Shown: positions 53,036 through 63,162, counted from the first letter of the stretch. The stretch is DNA of 64,000 nucleotides from Cellulomonas palmilytica (GCF_021590045.1 NZ_CP062221.1:1550001-1614000); one strand, 5' to 3'. The notes: a model not told the origin generated them from the letters alone. Translations and numbers: made by a program.

Positions 53036-54664
53036 GTGAAGCTCGAGCTGCGGGGCATCACCAAGCGGTTCGGCGCGCTGGTGGCGAACGACCACATCGA
53101 CCTCGTGATCGAGCCCGGCGAGATCCACGCCCTGCTCGGCGAGAACGGCGCCGGCAAGAGCACCCTCATGAACGTCCTCTACGGGCTGTACGACCCGGAC
53201 GAGGGCGAGATCCTGCTCGACGACACGACACGCACGTTCGTCGGACCCGGCGACGCGATGGCGGCCGGGATCGGCATGGTGCACCAGCACTTCATGCTCG
53301 TGCCGGTGTTCACGGTCGCGGAGAACGTCGCCCTCGGGCACGAGCCCGTCAAGGGCGGCGGCATCCTCGACCTCGCGCAGGCCCGCCGCACGGTGCGGGA
53401 GATCTCCGACCGCTTCGGGTTCGACGTGGACCCCGACGCGCTCGTCGAGGACCTGCCCGTGGGCGCGCAGCAGCGCGTCGAGATCATCAAGGCGCTCTCG
53501 CGCCGCGCCGAGGTCCTCATCCTCGACGAGCCCACCGCGGTCCTCACGCCGCAGGAGACCGACGAGCTGATCGCGATCATGCGCCAGCTCAAGGAGTCGG
53601 GCACGTCCATCGTCTTCATCACGCACAAGCTGCGCGAGGTGCGCGCGGTCGCCGACAAGATCACCGTGATCCGCCGCGGGAAGGTCGTCGGCACCGCCGA
53701 GCCCACCTCGACCGAGACCGAGCTCGCGTCCCTCATGGTCGGGCGCTCGGTCTCCCTCGGCGTCGACAAGGCCCCGGCCCGACCGGGCGAGGTCGGCCTC
53801 GAGGTGAGCCACCTGACCGTCATCGACCCCGCGGGCGTCCGCCAGGTCGACGACGTGAGCTTCGACGTCGCGCGCGGCGAGATCGTCGCGATCGCCGGCG
53901 TCCAGGGCAACGGGCAGACCGAGCTCACCGAGGTGATCCTCGGCCTGCAGAAGCCCGTCACCGGGTCCGTGCGGCTCGACGGCGCCGACCTGGTCGGCCG
54001 CAGCGTCAAGGAGGTCCTGCGCGCGGGCGTCGGGTTCGTGCCCGAGGACCGCACGGTCGACGGGCTCGTCGCCGAGTTCTCCGTCGCCGAGAACCTGGTC
54101 CTCGACCTGCACGACGAGGAGCCGTTCGCCAAGGGCGTGCAGATGGACCTCGCGAAGGTCCGCGCGAACGCCGAGCACCGCACGGTCGAGTTCGACGTGC
54201 GCACCCCGTCGATCGAGGCGGCAGCAGGCACCCTGTCGGGCGGCAACCAGCAGAAGGTCGTGCTCGCGCGCGAGATGAGCCGCCCGCTGCGGCTGTTCAT
54301 CGCGTCGCAGCCCACGCGCGGCCTCGACGTCGGGTCGATCGAGTTCGTGCACAAGAGGGTCGTCGCGGAGCGCGACAACGGCACCCCCGTGATCATCGTG
54401 TCCACCGAGCTCGACGAGGTGCTCGCGCTGGCCGACCGGATCGTCGTGATGTACCGCGGGCGGATCGTCGGCACCGTGCCCGGCGACACCGACCGCGACG
54501 TCCTCGGCCTGATGATGGCGGGCGTGCCGCTCGCCGAGGCCCAGGTCCAGGCGGCCACGCACCACACGGCGCTGGGCGAGGCGGACCTCGTGGCCGACGC
54601 CGCCCCCGACGTCCCGGCCGCCGACGACGCGCAGCAGGACCCCACCCAGGAGGCAGACCGGTGA
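53036..54664 (+). CDS. Nucleoside ABC importer ATPase (two ABC domains)
   Basis: This 542-aa protein has two ABC domains in sugar/BMP-importer style. Domain 1 has Walker A GENGAGKST, Q-loop VHQHFMLVPVFTVAEN and Walker B VLILDEPTAVL. Domain 2 has a degenerate Walker A (GVQGNGQTE), signature LSGGNQQK and a Walker B lacking Glu (LFIASQPTRGLD), as usual for this family. The C-terminal tail is acidic. GTG 53036 is preceded by AAGGAG. Its stop overlaps the first permease (GTGA). Confidence 0.93.
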   Translation: MKLELRGITKRFGALVANDHIDLVIEPGEIHALLGENGAGKSTLMNVLYGLYDPDEGEILLDDTTRTFVGPGDAMAAGIGMVHQHFMLVPVFTVAENVALGHEPVKGGGILDLAQARRTVREISDRFGFDVDPDALVEDLPVGAQQRVEIIKALSRRAEVLILDEPTAVLTPQETDELIAIMRQLKESGTSIVFITHKLREVRAVADKITVIRRGKVVGTAEPTSTETELASLMVGRSVSLGVDKAPARPGEVGLEVSHLTVIDPAGVRQVDDVSFDVARGEIVAIAGVQGNGQTELTEVILGLQKPVTGSVRLDGADLVGRSVKEVLRAGVGFVPEDRTVDGLVAEFSVAENLVLDLHDEEPFAKGVQMDLAKVRANAEHRTVEFDVRTPSIEAAAGTLSGGNQQKVVLAREMSRPLRLFIASQPTRGLDVGSIEFVHKRVVAERDNGTPVIIVSTELDEVLALADRIVVMYRGRIVGTVPGDTDRDVLGLMMAGVPLAEAQVQAATHHTALGEADLVADAAPDVPAADDAQQDPTQEADR

Positions 54665-55950
54665 GCACCACGCCGCCACTTCCCGACGCGCAGGTGCCGC
54701 CGCCGGCGGACGCGGGCACGCCGGCCGTCACGACGACGAAGGAGCAGCCCGAGCCGCGCAGCAGCACGGTGCTGCGGGAGATCCTGTCGAGCGGGTGGCT
54801 CGTCACGGTCCTCGCGGTCGTGCTCGCGCTCGTCCTGTCGGGCCTGCTCATCGCCGCGGCGGACGAGGAGGTCCAGAAGGCCGCCGGCTACTTCTTCTCC
54901 AAGCCGATGGACACGATCAGCGCCGCGTGGGACGCCGTGTCCAGCGCGTACGTCGCGCTGTTCCACGGTGCGGTGTACGACCCGAGCAAGGACACGTTCG
55001 CGGCGTCGATCAAGCCGCTGACGGAGACGATGACGACGTCGGTGCCGCTGATCCTCGCGGGACTCGGCCTCGGCATCGGGTTCCGCGCCGGCCTGTTCAA
55101 CATCGGTGCGCAGGGCCAGATCATCCTCGGCGCGATCGGTGCCGGGTGGGTCGCGTTCCACCTCGACCTGCCGCCCGTGCTGCACCTGCTCGTCGCGATG
55201 CTGGCCGCAGCGGTCGCCGGTGGTCTGTGGGCCGGGATCGCGGGCTTCCTCAAGGCGCGCACGGGTGCGCACGAGGTGATCGTCACGATCATGCTCAACA
55301 ACATCGCGATCTACCTGGTCGCGTACCTGCTGACGACGTCGGTGCTGAAGAACCCCGGCAGCACCAACCCGATCTCGCCGCCCGTGCCGGGCTCGGCGCA
55401 GTACCCGGCGCTGCTGGGCGGGCAGTTCCGCCTGCACGGGGGCTTCGTGGTCGCGGTGCTCGCGGCGGTCTTCGTCTGGTGGCTCATGAGCCGCTCGACC
55501 ATCGGTTTCAAGTTCCGTGCGGTGGGCTCCAACGCGCACGCCGCACGCACCGCCGGCATCTCGGTGAACTCGTCGTACGTGTGGGTCATGGTCGTCGCGG
55601 GCGCGCTCGCCGGCCTCGGCGGCTCCGCGCAGGTGCTCGGCACCGACAAGGTCCTCACGGCCGACGTGGCCGCCAGCTTCGGCTTCGACGCGATCACGGT
55701 CGCGCTGCTCGGCCGGTCCAAGCCGCTCGGCACGTTCTTCGCCGGTCTGCTGTTCGGCGCGCTGCGTGCGGGCGGGTTCGCGATGCAGGCGCGCACGGGC
55801 ACGCCGATCGACGTCGTGCTCGTCGTGCAGTCGCTCGTCGTGCTGTTCATCGCGGCGCCGCCGCTGGTCCGCTCGGTCTTCCACCTGCCGGCCCCTGGCA
55901 GCAAGCGCGAGCGCACGCCCCGCGCGACGACGAAGGAGGTGGCCGCGTGA
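54661..55950 (+). CDS. Nucleoside ABC importer permease 1
   Basis: This 429-aa permease has a cytosolic N-terminus of about 45 residues and about nine TM helices with FRAGLFNIGAQGQIILGAIGAGW and HEVIVTIMLNNIAIYLVAYL, hallmarks of YufP/BMP-type permeases in the ribose/branched-chain family. The periplasmic loop after the first helix is longer than usual. It pairs with the next permease. GTG 54661 overlaps the ATPase stop by 4 nt. Confidence 0.92.
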   Translation: MSTTPPLPDAQVPPPADAGTPAVTTTKEQPEPRSSTVLREILSSGWLVTVLAVVLALVLSGLLIAAADEEVQKAAGYFFSKPMDTISAAWDAVSSAYVALFHGAVYDPSKDTFAASIKPLTETMTTSVPLILAGLGLGIGFRAGLFNIGAQGQIILGAIGAGWVAFHLDLPPVLHLLVAMLAAAVAGGLWAGIAGFLKARTGAHEVIVTIMLNNIAIYLVAYLLTTSVLKNPGSTNPISPPVPGSAQYPALLGGQFRLHGGFVVAVLAAVFVWWLMSRSTIGFKFRAVGSNAHAARTAGISVNSSYVWVMVVAGALAGLGGSAQVLGTDKVLTADVAASFGFDAITVALLGRSKPLGTFFAGLLFGALRAGGFAMQARTGTPIDVVLVVQSLVVLFIAAPPLVRSVFHLPAPGSKRERTPRATTKEVAA

Positions 55951-57248
55951 GCGCCCCGACGACCGACCGTCCGACGCCCTCGGGCGCCGCGCCGGTTCAG
56001 GCCAAGCCGCTGCCCCCGATCTCCTGGAAGGCCCCGATCGGGTACGGCGTCGTCGGCGTCCTGTCGCTCGTGCTGTTCGGGCTGCTGCCCGACGGCGGGC
56101 AGGACTCGACGTTCACGGTCTCGACGAGCAAGGACTTCGTCACGATCGACCCGATCACGGTGCCGTCCAAGCTCACCGCGATCGTCCTGTCGCTCGTCGC
56201 GATCGCGCTCGCCGCGTACTCGTACTGGGCGACCAGCCGGCGCCGGAAGGTCGGCGTGTGGCTGCCGATCCTGTTCGGCATCGCCGTCGTGCTGGCTTTC
56301 CTCACGTGGGCCGACGCCGGCAAGGCGTCGCCCATGCCGCTCACGGGTCTGCTGCAGGGCTCGCTGTTCCTCGCGATCCCGCTGGTGTTCGGCGCGCTCG
56401 CGGGCACGCTGTGCGAGCGGTCCGGCATCGTCAACGTCGCCATCGAGGGCCAGCTGCTCGCGGGCGCGTTCCTCGCGGCGGTGGTCGCCTCGATCACGCA
56501 GTCCGCGTACGCGGGCCTGGTCGCCGCGCCGATCGCCGGTGCGCTCGTCGGTGCGCTGCTCGTGCTGTTCTCGATCCGCTACGTGGTGAACCAGATCATC
56601 GTCGGCGTCGTGCTCAACGTGCTGGTCGTCGGCGTGACCAGCTACCTGTTCTCCACGGTGCTGAAGAACGACGCGGCCACGTTCAACTCGCCGCCGAAGC
56701 TGCAGTCGATCGACATCCCGGTGCTGAGCCAGATCCCGGTCGTCGGGCCCGTGCTGTTCCGGCAGACCGCGCTGGTCTACGTCATGTACGTCGTCGTGAT
56801 CCTGCTGCAGGTGTTCCTGTTCCGCAGCCGCTGGGGCCTGCGCCTGCGGTCCGTCGGCGAGCACCCCAAGGCCGCGGACACGGTCGGCATCAAGGTCAAC
56901 CGCACGCGCATGCGCGCCACGCTGCTCGGCGGCGCGGTCGCCGGTCTCGGCGGTGCGTTCTTCACCGTCGCGGCGGGCCTCGCGTTCGGCAAGGAGATGA
57001 CCGGTGGCAAGGGGTTCATCGCGCTGGCCGCGATGATCCTCGGCCGGTGGAACCCCGTCGGGGCGCTCGCCGCCGCGCTGCTGTTCGGCTTCTCCGACAA
57101 CCTGCAGGTGGTGCTCGGCATCATCGGCACTCCCATCCCGTCGCAGATCATGCTCATGACGCCGTACGTCGTGACGATCTTCGCGGTCGCCGGGCTCGTC
57201 GGCCGGGTGCGCCCGCCGGCGGCCGAGGGCATCCCGTACGTCAAGTGA
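55947..57248 (+). CDS. Nucleoside ABC importer permease 2
   Basis: This 433-aa permease resembles YufQ: LCERSGIVNVAIEGQLLAGAF, VNQIIVGVVLNVLVVGVTSYL and FIALAAMILGRWNPVGALAA. Two additional N-terminal TM helices (about 35-55 and 75-110) precede the family core. With permease 1 and the ATPase it forms the import channel. GTG 55947, with GGAGGT upstream, overlaps the preceding stop. Confidence 0.92.
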   Translation: MSAPTTDRPTPSGAAPVQAKPLPPISWKAPIGYGVVGVLSLVLFGLLPDGGQDSTFTVSTSKDFVTIDPITVPSKLTAIVLSLVAIALAAYSYWATSRRRKVGVWLPILFGIAVVLAFLTWADAGKASPMPLTGLLQGSLFLAIPLVFGALAGTLCERSGIVNVAIEGQLLAGAFLAAVVASITQSAYAGLVAAPIAGALVGALLVLFSIRYVVNQIIVGVVLNVLVVGVTSYLFSTVLKNDAATFNSPPKLQSIDIPVLSQIPVVGPVLFRQTALVYVMYVVVILLQVFLFRSRWGLRLRSVGEHPKAADTVGIKVNRTRMRATLLGGAVAGLGGAFFTVAAGLAFGKEMTGGKGFIALAAMILGRWNPVGALAAALLFGFSDNLQVVLGIIGTPIPSQIMLMTPYVVTIFAVAGLVGRVRPPAAEGIPYVK

Positions 57249-57261
57249 GGCAGGCAGTGCA

Positions 57262-57666
57262 GTGACGCAGGCAGAGGTGGACTGGGACGCGCTGCGCGCG
57301 GTCGCCACGGAGGCGATGGGCAAGGCGTACGTCCCGTACTCGAGGTTCCCCGTCGGGGCCGCCGCGATCGTCGACGACGGTCGCGTGGTCTGCGGGGCGA
57401 ACATCGAGAACGCGAGCTACGGCGTCACGCTGTGCGCGGAGTGCTCGCTGGTCTCGGCGCTCGTCATGTCGGGCGGCGGTCGGCTGGTGGCGTTCACGTG
57501 CGTGGACGGGCACGGCAACGTGCTCATGCCGTGCGGGCGCTGCCGCCAGCTCCTGTTCGAGCACGGCGGCCCGGGTCTCGTCCTGGAGACCGTCTCGGGC
57601 ATCCGGACCATGGACCAGGTGCTGCCCGACGCGTTCGGGCCCGCCGACCTGGAGGAGCGGGCATGA
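57262..57666 (+). CDS. cdd: Cytidine deaminase
   Basis: This 134-aa zinc deaminase has NIENASYGVTLCAECSLV, containing the catalytic Glu and first zinc Cys, and PCGRCRQLLFE with two more zinc cysteines, as in tetrameric CDAs. It converts cytidine and deoxycytidine to uridine forms. GTG 57262 lies 13 nt after the importer permease and its stop overlaps deoA (ATGA), so import and catabolism are one operon. Confidence 0.95.
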   Translation: MTQAEVDWDALRAVATEAMGKAYVPYSRFPVGAAAIVDDGRVVCGANIENASYGVTLCAECSLVSALVMSGGGRLVAFTCVDGHGNVLMPCGRCRQLLFEHGGPGLVLETVSGIRTMDQVLPDAFGPADLEERA

Positions 57667-58952
57667 GCGAGCAGTTCGACGCGGTCGACGTCATCGTCGC
57701 GAAGCGTGACGGGCGGCGGCTGAGCGACGCGCAGATCGACTGGGTCATCGACGCGTACACGCGCGGCGTGGTGGCCGACGAGCAGATGTCCGCGCTCAAC
57801 ATGGCGATCCTGCTCAACGGGATGGACCGCGCCGAGATCGCGCGGTGGACCGCCGCGATGATCGCGTCGGGCGAGCGCATGTCGTTCGCGGACCTCGGCC
57901 GGCCGACCGCCGACAAGCACTCGACCGGCGGCGTGGGCGACAAGATCACGCTGCCGCTCGCGCCGCTCGTCGCGGTGTTCGGCGTCGCGGTGCCGCAGCT
58001 CTCGGGCCGCGGACTGGGCCACACGGGCGGCACGCTCGACAAGCTCGAGTCCATCCCCGGCTGGCGGGCCGCGCTCAGCAACGACGAGATGATGCGCCAG
58101 CTCGCCGACGTCGGTGCGGTCATCTGCCAGGCCGGCTCGGGTCTCGCACCCGCGGACCGCAAGCTGTACGCGCTGCGCGACGTCACAGGCACGGTCGAGG
58201 CGATCCCGCTGATCGCGTCGTCGATCATGAGCAAGAAGATCGCCGAGGGCACGGGCTCGCTCGTGCTCGACGTCAAGGTCGGCTCGGGTGCCTTCATGAA
58301 GGACCTCGACCGCGCGACCGAGCTCGCGCGCACCATGGTCGAGCTCGGCACCGACGCGGGCGTCACGACCGTCGCGCTGCTCACCGACATGTCGACGCCG
58401 CTGGGTCTCACCGCGGGCAACGCGCTCGAGGTCCGCGAGTCCGTCGAGGTGCTCGCGGGCGGGGGACCGGCCGACGTCGTGGAGCTCACGCTCGCCCTGG
58501 CGCGCGAGATGCTCGACGCCGCGGGCCGCCCCGACGCGGACCCGGAGGCGGCGCTCGCCGACGGTCGCGCGATGGACGTGTGGCGCCGCATGATCGCCGC
58601 GCAGGGCGGCGACCCGGACGCGACGCTTCCGGTCGCCCGCGAGACGCAGGACGTGGTCGCGGAGGCCGACGGCGTGCTCACCACGCTGGACGCGTACGCG
58701 GTCGGCATCGCGGCGTGGCGGCTCGGTGCGGGCCGCGCGCGCAAGGAGGACCCGGTGCAGGCCGGTGCGGGCGTGCAGATCCACGTCCGACCGGGCGAGC
58801 GGGTCACCGCGGGCCAGAAGCTGCTCACGCTGCACACGGACACCCCGGAGCGGTTCGCCCGCGCGCGCGAGGCGCTCGACGGCGGCGTCGTCGTCGACCC
58901 CGCCGGGACGCCCGGCGCGGGGCCGCTGGTGCTCGGCCGCATCACCGCCTGA
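57663..58952 (+). CDS. deoA: Thymidine phosphorylase
   Basis: This 429-aa nucleoside phosphorylase II has ADKHSTGGVGDKITLPLAPLV, SGRGLGHTGGTLDKLESIPG and DVKVGSGAFMKD, the phosphate- and pyrimidine-binding blocks, plus the C-terminal ARKEDPVQAGAG domain. It splits thymidine (or, as a pyrimidine nucleoside phosphorylase, uridine) to base and pentose-1-phosphate. The ATG at 57663 overlaps cdd. Confidence 0.95.
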   Translation: MSEQFDAVDVIVAKRDGRRLSDAQIDWVIDAYTRGVVADEQMSALNMAILLNGMDRAEIARWTAAMIASGERMSFADLGRPTADKHSTGGVGDKITLPLAPLVAVFGVAVPQLSGRGLGHTGGTLDKLESIPGWRAALSNDEMMRQLADVGAVICQAGSGLAPADRKLYALRDVTGTVEAIPLIASSIMSKKIAEGTGSLVLDVKVGSGAFMKDLDRATELARTMVELGTDAGVTTVALLTDMSTPLGLTAGNALEVRESVEVLAGGGPADVVELTLALAREMLDAAGRPDADPEAALADGRAMDVWRRMIAAQGGDPDATLPVARETQDVVAEADGVLTTLDAYAVGIAAWRLGAGRARKEDPVQAGAGVQIHVRPGERVTAGQKLLTLHTDTPERFARAREALDGGVVVDPAGTPGAGPLVLGRITA

Positions 58953-59053
58953 GAGCCGCCGGACCGGCTCCTGACCAGGGCCGAAGGCCCACTGGCGGCG
59001 GGCAGGGCACGGGAGAAGGATGGGCAGGACGACCCGGCGACGAGGAGGACGCG

Positions 59054-59287
59054 ATGAGCACGCTGCCTGGACCTGACGCCTGGCGAGACGCGGGGCTCGA
59101 GCCCGCGGACCCGGCCGTCCCCGCCCGGCTGACCGACGACGAGACAGACCGGCCCACCGACGCGCCGGACCCGGAGGAGTACGTGCCGGACTTCGCGCGG
59201 CCGGACCGTGACGGCGCCGCCGACGAGGCGGACGTCGTCGAGCAGGACACCGAGGTCCCCCTGGACGACGACGAGGACGAGGCGTGA
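59054..59287 (+). CDS. Small acidic protein of unknown function
   Basis: This 77-aa protein begins [21 protein letters not shown] and ends in a run of Asp/Glu (PLDDDEDEA); it is strongly acidic, with [14 protein letters not shown] in the middle, and shows no domain I recognise. It is supported by GAGGAGGACG before ATG 59054, third-position GC, and a GTGA overlap with add downstream. Its conserved-looking N-terminus suggests a binding peptide or regulator of the salvage operon, but this is speculative. Confidence 0.65.
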   Translation: MSTLPGPDAWRDAGLEPADPAVPARLTDDETDRPTDAPDPEEYVPDFARPDRDGAADEADVVEQDTEVPLDDDEDEA

Positions 59288-60465
59288 CGAAGAAGAAGGA
59301 CGAGAAGCAGCACGAGCAGAAGGACGAGCCGGCCGGCGAGCAGCCGGGGGAGCAGGCGGGCGTCGCCGACGAGGCGGTGCGGGCGCTCGTCGGCCTGATC
59401 CCCTCCCTGCCGAAGGTGCTGCTGCACGACCACCTCGACGGCGGGCTGCGCCCCGCGACGATCGTCGAGCTGGCCGCGCAGGTCGGGCACGAGCTGCCCG
59501 CCACGGATCCCGACGAGCTCGCGGCGTGGTTCGTCGACGCGGCCTCGGCCGGGTCCCTGGAGCGGTACCTCGAGACGTTCACGCACACCGTCGCGGTGCT
59601 GCAGACGGCCGACGCGCTGCGCCGGGTCGCGCGCGAGGCGGTGCTCGACCTCGCCGCGGACGGCGTCGTGTACGCCGAGCTGCGCTACGCGCCCGAGCAG
59701 CACCTGGCCGGCGGGCTGAGCCTGCAGGACGTCGTGGACGCCGTGCGCGCGGGTGTCGACGAGGGCGTCGCGCAGGTGCGCGAGGCCGGCACACCGATCC
59801 GCGCGCAGACCGTGCTGTGCGCGATGCGCCACCTCGACCGGTGGGCGGAGGTCGCCGAGCTGGCGATCGCGAACCGTGACGAGGGTGTGGTCGGGTTCGA
59901 CCTTGCCGGGCCTGAGGACGGGTTCCCCGCGTCCGCGCACCCCGAGGTGTTCGCGATGCTGCGCAGGGCGCACCTGCCGTTCACGCTGCACGCGGGCGAG
60001 GCCGCGGGCGTCGGGTCCGTGTCCGACGCGGTCGCGGAGGGCGCGCTGCGCCTGGGCCACGGCGTGCGGCTCGTCGACGACGTGAGCGCCGACGACCTGG
60101 GCGACCGGTTCGGGACGGTCGCGCACTGGGTGCGCGACCAGCGCCTCGCGCTCGAGGTCTGCCCGTCGTCGAACGTCCAGACGGGCGCCGCGGCCTCGGT
60201 CGCGGAGCACCCCGTGACGCGGCTGCGACGCCTCGGCTTCGCGGTGACCGTCAACACCGACAACCGGCTGCAGTCCGGCACGACGCTCGGCCGCGAGCTC
60301 ACGCTCCTGGTCGAGCAGGCCGGGTGGACGCTGCACGACCTGGAGGACGTCGCGGTCACCGCGGCCGCGCAGGCGTTCCTCCACCACGACGAGCGCGCCG
60401 CGCTCATCGACCAAGTGATCCGGCCCGCGTACGCCGCGGCCCGGGGAGGAAGGCACCGCGCATGA
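59284..60465 (+). CDS. add: Adenosine deaminase
   Basis: This 393-aa TIM-barrel metalloenzyme has the zinc ligands in [12 protein letters not shown], the catalytic [11 protein letters not shown] and LRLGHGVRL, and [12 protein letters not shown] and [12 protein letters not shown]. It deaminates adenosine and deoxyadenosine to inosine forms. The N-terminal 25 residues ([13 protein letters not shown]) are a charged extension absent from most homologues; an internal GTG might be used instead. GTG 59284 overlaps the acidic small gene. Confidence 0.94.
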   Translation: MTKKKDEKQHEQKDEPAGEQPGEQAGVADEAVRALVGLIPSLPKVLLHDHLDGGLRPATIVELAAQVGHELPATDPDELAAWFVDAASAGSLERYLETFTHTVAVLQTADALRRVAREAVLDLAADGVVYAELRYAPEQHLAGGLSLQDVVDAVRAGVDEGVAQVREAGTPIRAQTVLCAMRHLDRWAEVAELAIANRDEGVVGFDLAGPEDGFPASAHPEVFAMLRRAHLPFTLHAGEAAGVGSVSDAVAEGALRLGHGVRLVDDVSADDLGDRFGTVAHWVRDQRLALEVCPSSNVQTGAAASVAEHPVTRLRRLGFAVTVNTDNRLQSGTTLGRELTLLVEQAGWTLHDLEDVAVTAAAQAFLHHDERAALIDQVIRPAYAAARGGRHRA

Positions 60466-61148
60466 CCCACGACCCGCTCGACGCAGCGGCCCTCGCCCAG
60501 TTCGTCGACCACACGCTGCTCAAGCCCGAGGCCACCCGGGCGGACGTCGACGCGCTCGTCGCCGAGGCGGCCCGCCTCGGCGTGTACTCGATCTGCGTGT
60601 CGCCGTCGTTCCTGCCCGTCGACGTCTCGGGTGCGCCCGGGCTGAAGGTCGCCACGGTGTGCGGCTTCCCGTCGGGCAAGCACCACAGCGAGGTCAAGGC
60701 CGCCGAGGCCGCGCGTGCGGTCGCGGACGGCGCCGACGAGGTCGACATGGTGATCGACGTCGGCGCGGCCAAGGAGCAGCGGTTCGAGGACGTGCAGGCG
60801 GACATCGCCGCGGTGCGCGCCGCGATCCCCGCGCCCGCGGTGCTCAAGGTCATCATCGAGTCCGCCGCGCTGACGGACCACGAGATCGTGCACGTGTGCA
60901 AGGCCGCCGCGGCGGCCGGCGCGGACTTCGTCAAGACGTCCACGGGCTTCCACCCGGCGGGCGGTGCGTCGGTGCACGCGGTGCGCATCATGGCCGACAC
61001 GGTGGGCGGCCGCCTGGGCGTCAAGGCGTCCGGCGGCATCCGCACCGCGGGCGACGCGCTGGCGATGATCCAGGCGGGCGCGACGCGCCTCGGCCTCTCG
61101 GGCACGGCGGCGGTCCTCGCGGGCCTGGAGTCCGAGTCGGCCTACTGA
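60462..61148 (+). CDS. deoC: Deoxyribose-phosphate aldolase
   Basis: This 228-aa class I aldolase has [36 protein letters not shown] and the Schiff-base lysine block [14 protein letters not shown], with the second lysine in GVKASGGIR. It cleaves 2-deoxyribose-5-phosphate to acetaldehyde and glyceraldehyde-3-phosphate, the end of deoxynucleoside catabolism. ATG 60462 follows GGGGAGGAAGG and overlaps add. Confidence 0.96.
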   Translation: MTHDPLDAAALAQFVDHTLLKPEATRADVDALVAEAARLGVYSICVSPSFLPVDVSGAPGLKVATVCGFPSGKHHSEVKAAEAARAVADGADEVDMVIDVGAAKEQRFEDVQADIAAVRAAIPAPAVLKVIIESAALTDHEIVHVCKAAAAAGADFVKTSTGFHPAGGASVHAVRIMADTVGGRLGVKASGGIRTAGDALAMIQAGATRLGLSGTAAVLAGLESESAY

Positions 61149-61162
61149 GCCGACCCGCTCGC

Positions 61163-61211
61163 GCGACGGGTGGAGAAACGCTCACCAGGCGAGCGGTTCT
61201 CCACCCGTCGC
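61163..61211. terminator. Long bidirectional hairpin between deoC and the phospho-sugar mutase
   Basis: A 15-bp perfect stem (61163-61177 with 61197-61211) extends by five more pairs after one mismatch. It lies 14 nt after the deoC stop and 3 nt before the mutase stop, so it serves both converging units. Confidence 0.85.
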
Positions 61212-61214
61212 GTC

Positions 61215-63071
61215 TCAGGCGATGCCGAGGGCCTGCCGGACGTCGGCCGCGACCGCGTCCAGGCGCTCGCGCGCGTGGTGGCGGGCCTTGCCCACGGCGG
61301 CGTCGTCCGCGTCGGGGAGGACCGGCTCGATGACCTCGAGGTAGCACTTCACCTTGGGCTCGGTGCCCGACGGGCGCACGACCACGCGCGTGCCGTCCGC
61401 GGCGTCGAGCCGCAGCCCCTCGGTCGGCGGGAGGCCGCCGCGCTCCTCGTCGGTGCCGCGCGCGAGGTCGACGACGCGCGTCACGGCCGCCCCGCCCAGC
61501 GTCGTCGGCGGCTCGGCACGGACCCGCCCGACGGTCGCGGGGATGGCCGCGAGGTCGTCGTAGCGGGCCGACACCTGGCCGGTGAGGTACAGGCCGTGCG
61601 CGCGCGCCAGGTCGTCAAGCGCGTCGACCAGCGAGCTCCCGGACGCCTTGAGCCGCGCGGCGAGGCCCGCGACGAGCAGCGCGGCGGAGATGCCGTCCTT
61701 GTCACGCACCGTCCCGGGCGCGACGCAGTAGCCGAGCGCCTCCTCGTAGCCGAACACGAGCCCATCGACGCGCGAGAGCCACTTGAAGCCCGTGAGCGTC
61801 TGCACGTGGCGCACGCCGGCGGCCTGCGCGATCTGCGCGAGCTGCCGCGAGGACACGATCGAGCTCGCGAACGCCGCCTCGGGGTCGAGCGGACCGCCGT
61901 CGGCCGCGAGGCGGTCGGCCATCGCCTGGCCGAGCAGCGCGCCGGTCTCGTCGCCGTGCAGCATGCGCCATCCCTCGGCGGCCGCGGTGTCCGGGCCGCG
62001 GTACGCGCGCGCCCGCGGGTCCTGCACCGCGACGGCGCACCGGTCGGCGTCCGGGTCGAGCGCGATCACCAGGTCCGCACCCTCGTCGGACGCCAGGCCC
62101 AGCGCGAGGTCGATCGCACCCGGCTCCTCCGGGTTGGGGAACGCGACCGTGGGGAACCGGCCGTCAGGCTCGGCCTGCTCCGGGACGACGAGCACGTCGG
62201 TGAACCCGGCCTCGGCGAGCACCCGCTGCGCGACCGCCCCGCCCACGCCGTGCAGCGGGGTCAGGACGATCTTGAGGTCCCCGGCCACCGCGCGCGTCGT
62301 CGGGTCCGCGAGCCGCAGCGTCGCGTCCACGTACGCGTCGACGACGTCGTCGCCCAGCACGGTCCAGCCGTGGTCGGCCCGCGGCACCGACGCGACGGAC
62401 GGCACCCGCGCGATCTCGGCGGCGATCGCCGCGTCCGCGGGCGGCACGATCTGCGCGCCCTGGCCGCTGTCCGTCACGACGCGTCCGCCCAGGTAGACCT
62501 TGTAGCCGTTGTCCTGCGGCGGGTTGTGCGACGCGGTGACCATGACACCCGCGTCGGCGTCGAACCGGCGCACGGAGAACGCGAGCAGCGGGGTCGGCAG
62601 CGGGCGGGGGAGCAGCAGCACCTCGATGCCGACGGCCGTCAGCACGGACGCGGTGTCCCGTGCGAGCTGCTCGGACTTGCGACGCGCGTCGTAGCCGACG
62701 ACGACGCGCGGCGGCGGCGTGAGGCCGTCGAGCTCGCCCAGCAGGTAGTCCGCGAGTCCGGACGCGGCGCGGATGACGACCGCGTGGTTCATCCGGTGCG
62801 GGCCGCCCGCGATCGCGCCGCGCAGCCCCGCCGTGCCGAACTGCAGCAGGCCGGAGAACCGGTCGGCGAGCTCGGCGCGCGCGTGCCTCGCGGCGCGCAG
62901 CACCGTGAGCTGCTCGAGGTCCGGCTCGGCGCCCTCCTGCAGCCCGGGCGGTGACTCCTGCGCGAGCCGCAGCAGCTCGCGCAGCTCGTCCGCCGTCTCG
63001 GGGTCCGGGTCGTCGGCGATCCATGCCTCGACCCGGGCCTTGAGGTCCTCCCACGCGTCGTCGGCGCTCAT
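61215..63071 (-). CDS. Phospho-sugar mutase (phosphoglucomutase/phosphomannomutase/phosphopentomutase family)
   Basis: This 618-aa alpha-D-phosphohexomutase has the N-terminal LQFGTAGLRGAI, the phosphoserine loop VMVTASHNPPQDNGYKVY, the metal loop ALDPDADRCAV, the sugar-binding GYEEALGYC and the phosphate-binding RPSGTEPKVKCYLE. The long N-terminus and GYEEALGY resemble the PGM2 group, which includes phosphopentomutases. Its place beside PNP and the deo genes favours that role. ATG 63071 follows GGGAG; a perfect 16-bp operator sits 10 nt upstream. Confidence 0.9.
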   Translation of the reverse strand: MSADDAWEDLKARVEAWIADDPDPETADELRELLRLAQESPPGLQEGAEPDLEQLTVLRAARHARAELADRFSGLLQFGTAGLRGAIAGGPHRMNHAVVIRAASGLADYLLGELDGLTPPPRVVVGYDARRKSEQLARDTASVLTAVGIEVLLLPRPLPTPLLAFSVRRFDADAGVMVTASHNPPQDNGYKVYLGGRVVTDSGQGAQIVPPADAAIAAEIARVPSVASVPRADHGWTVLGDDVVDAYVDATLRLADPTTRAVAGDLKIVLTPLHGVGGAVAQRVLAEAGFTDVLVVPEQAEPDGRFPTVAFPNPEEPGAIDLALGLASDEGADLVIALDPDADRCAVAVQDPRARAYRGPDTAAAEGWRMLHGDETGALLGQAMADRLAADGGPLDPEAAFASSIVSSRQLAQIAQAAGVRHVQTLTGFKWLSRVDGLVFGYEEALGYCVAPGTVRDKDGISAALLVAGLAARLKASGSSLVDALDDLARAHGLYLTGQVSARYDDLAAIPATVGRVRAEPPTTLGGAAVTRVVDLARGTDEERGGLPPTEGLRLDAADGTRVVVRPSGTEPKVKCYLEVIEPVLPDADDAAVGKARHHARERLDAVAADVRQALGIA

Positions 63072-63080
63072 GGCTCCCAA

Positions 63081-63096
63081 CGTACTGACCAGTACG
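63081..63096. promoter_or_regulatory. Perfect 16-bp palindromic operator before the phospho-sugar mutase
   Basis: CGTACTGACCAGTACG is identical to the site at 10209-10224 in front of the peptide permease operon. Here it sits in the 91-bp gap between the PNP stop and the mutase start, where it could block transcription into the mutase gene. Confidence 0.6.
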
Positions 63097-63162
63097 GCTG
63101 CGCACGAACCGAACGTCCCGCCCCGCCGCGCGGCGCGCGCGGTAGCGGCTCGCGAGGTCCGG

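Noticed and set aside
51599..54679. Minus-strand open frame of 1026 codons
   Set aside because: It is antisense to the BMP lipoprotein and ATPase genes, with no recognisable domain.
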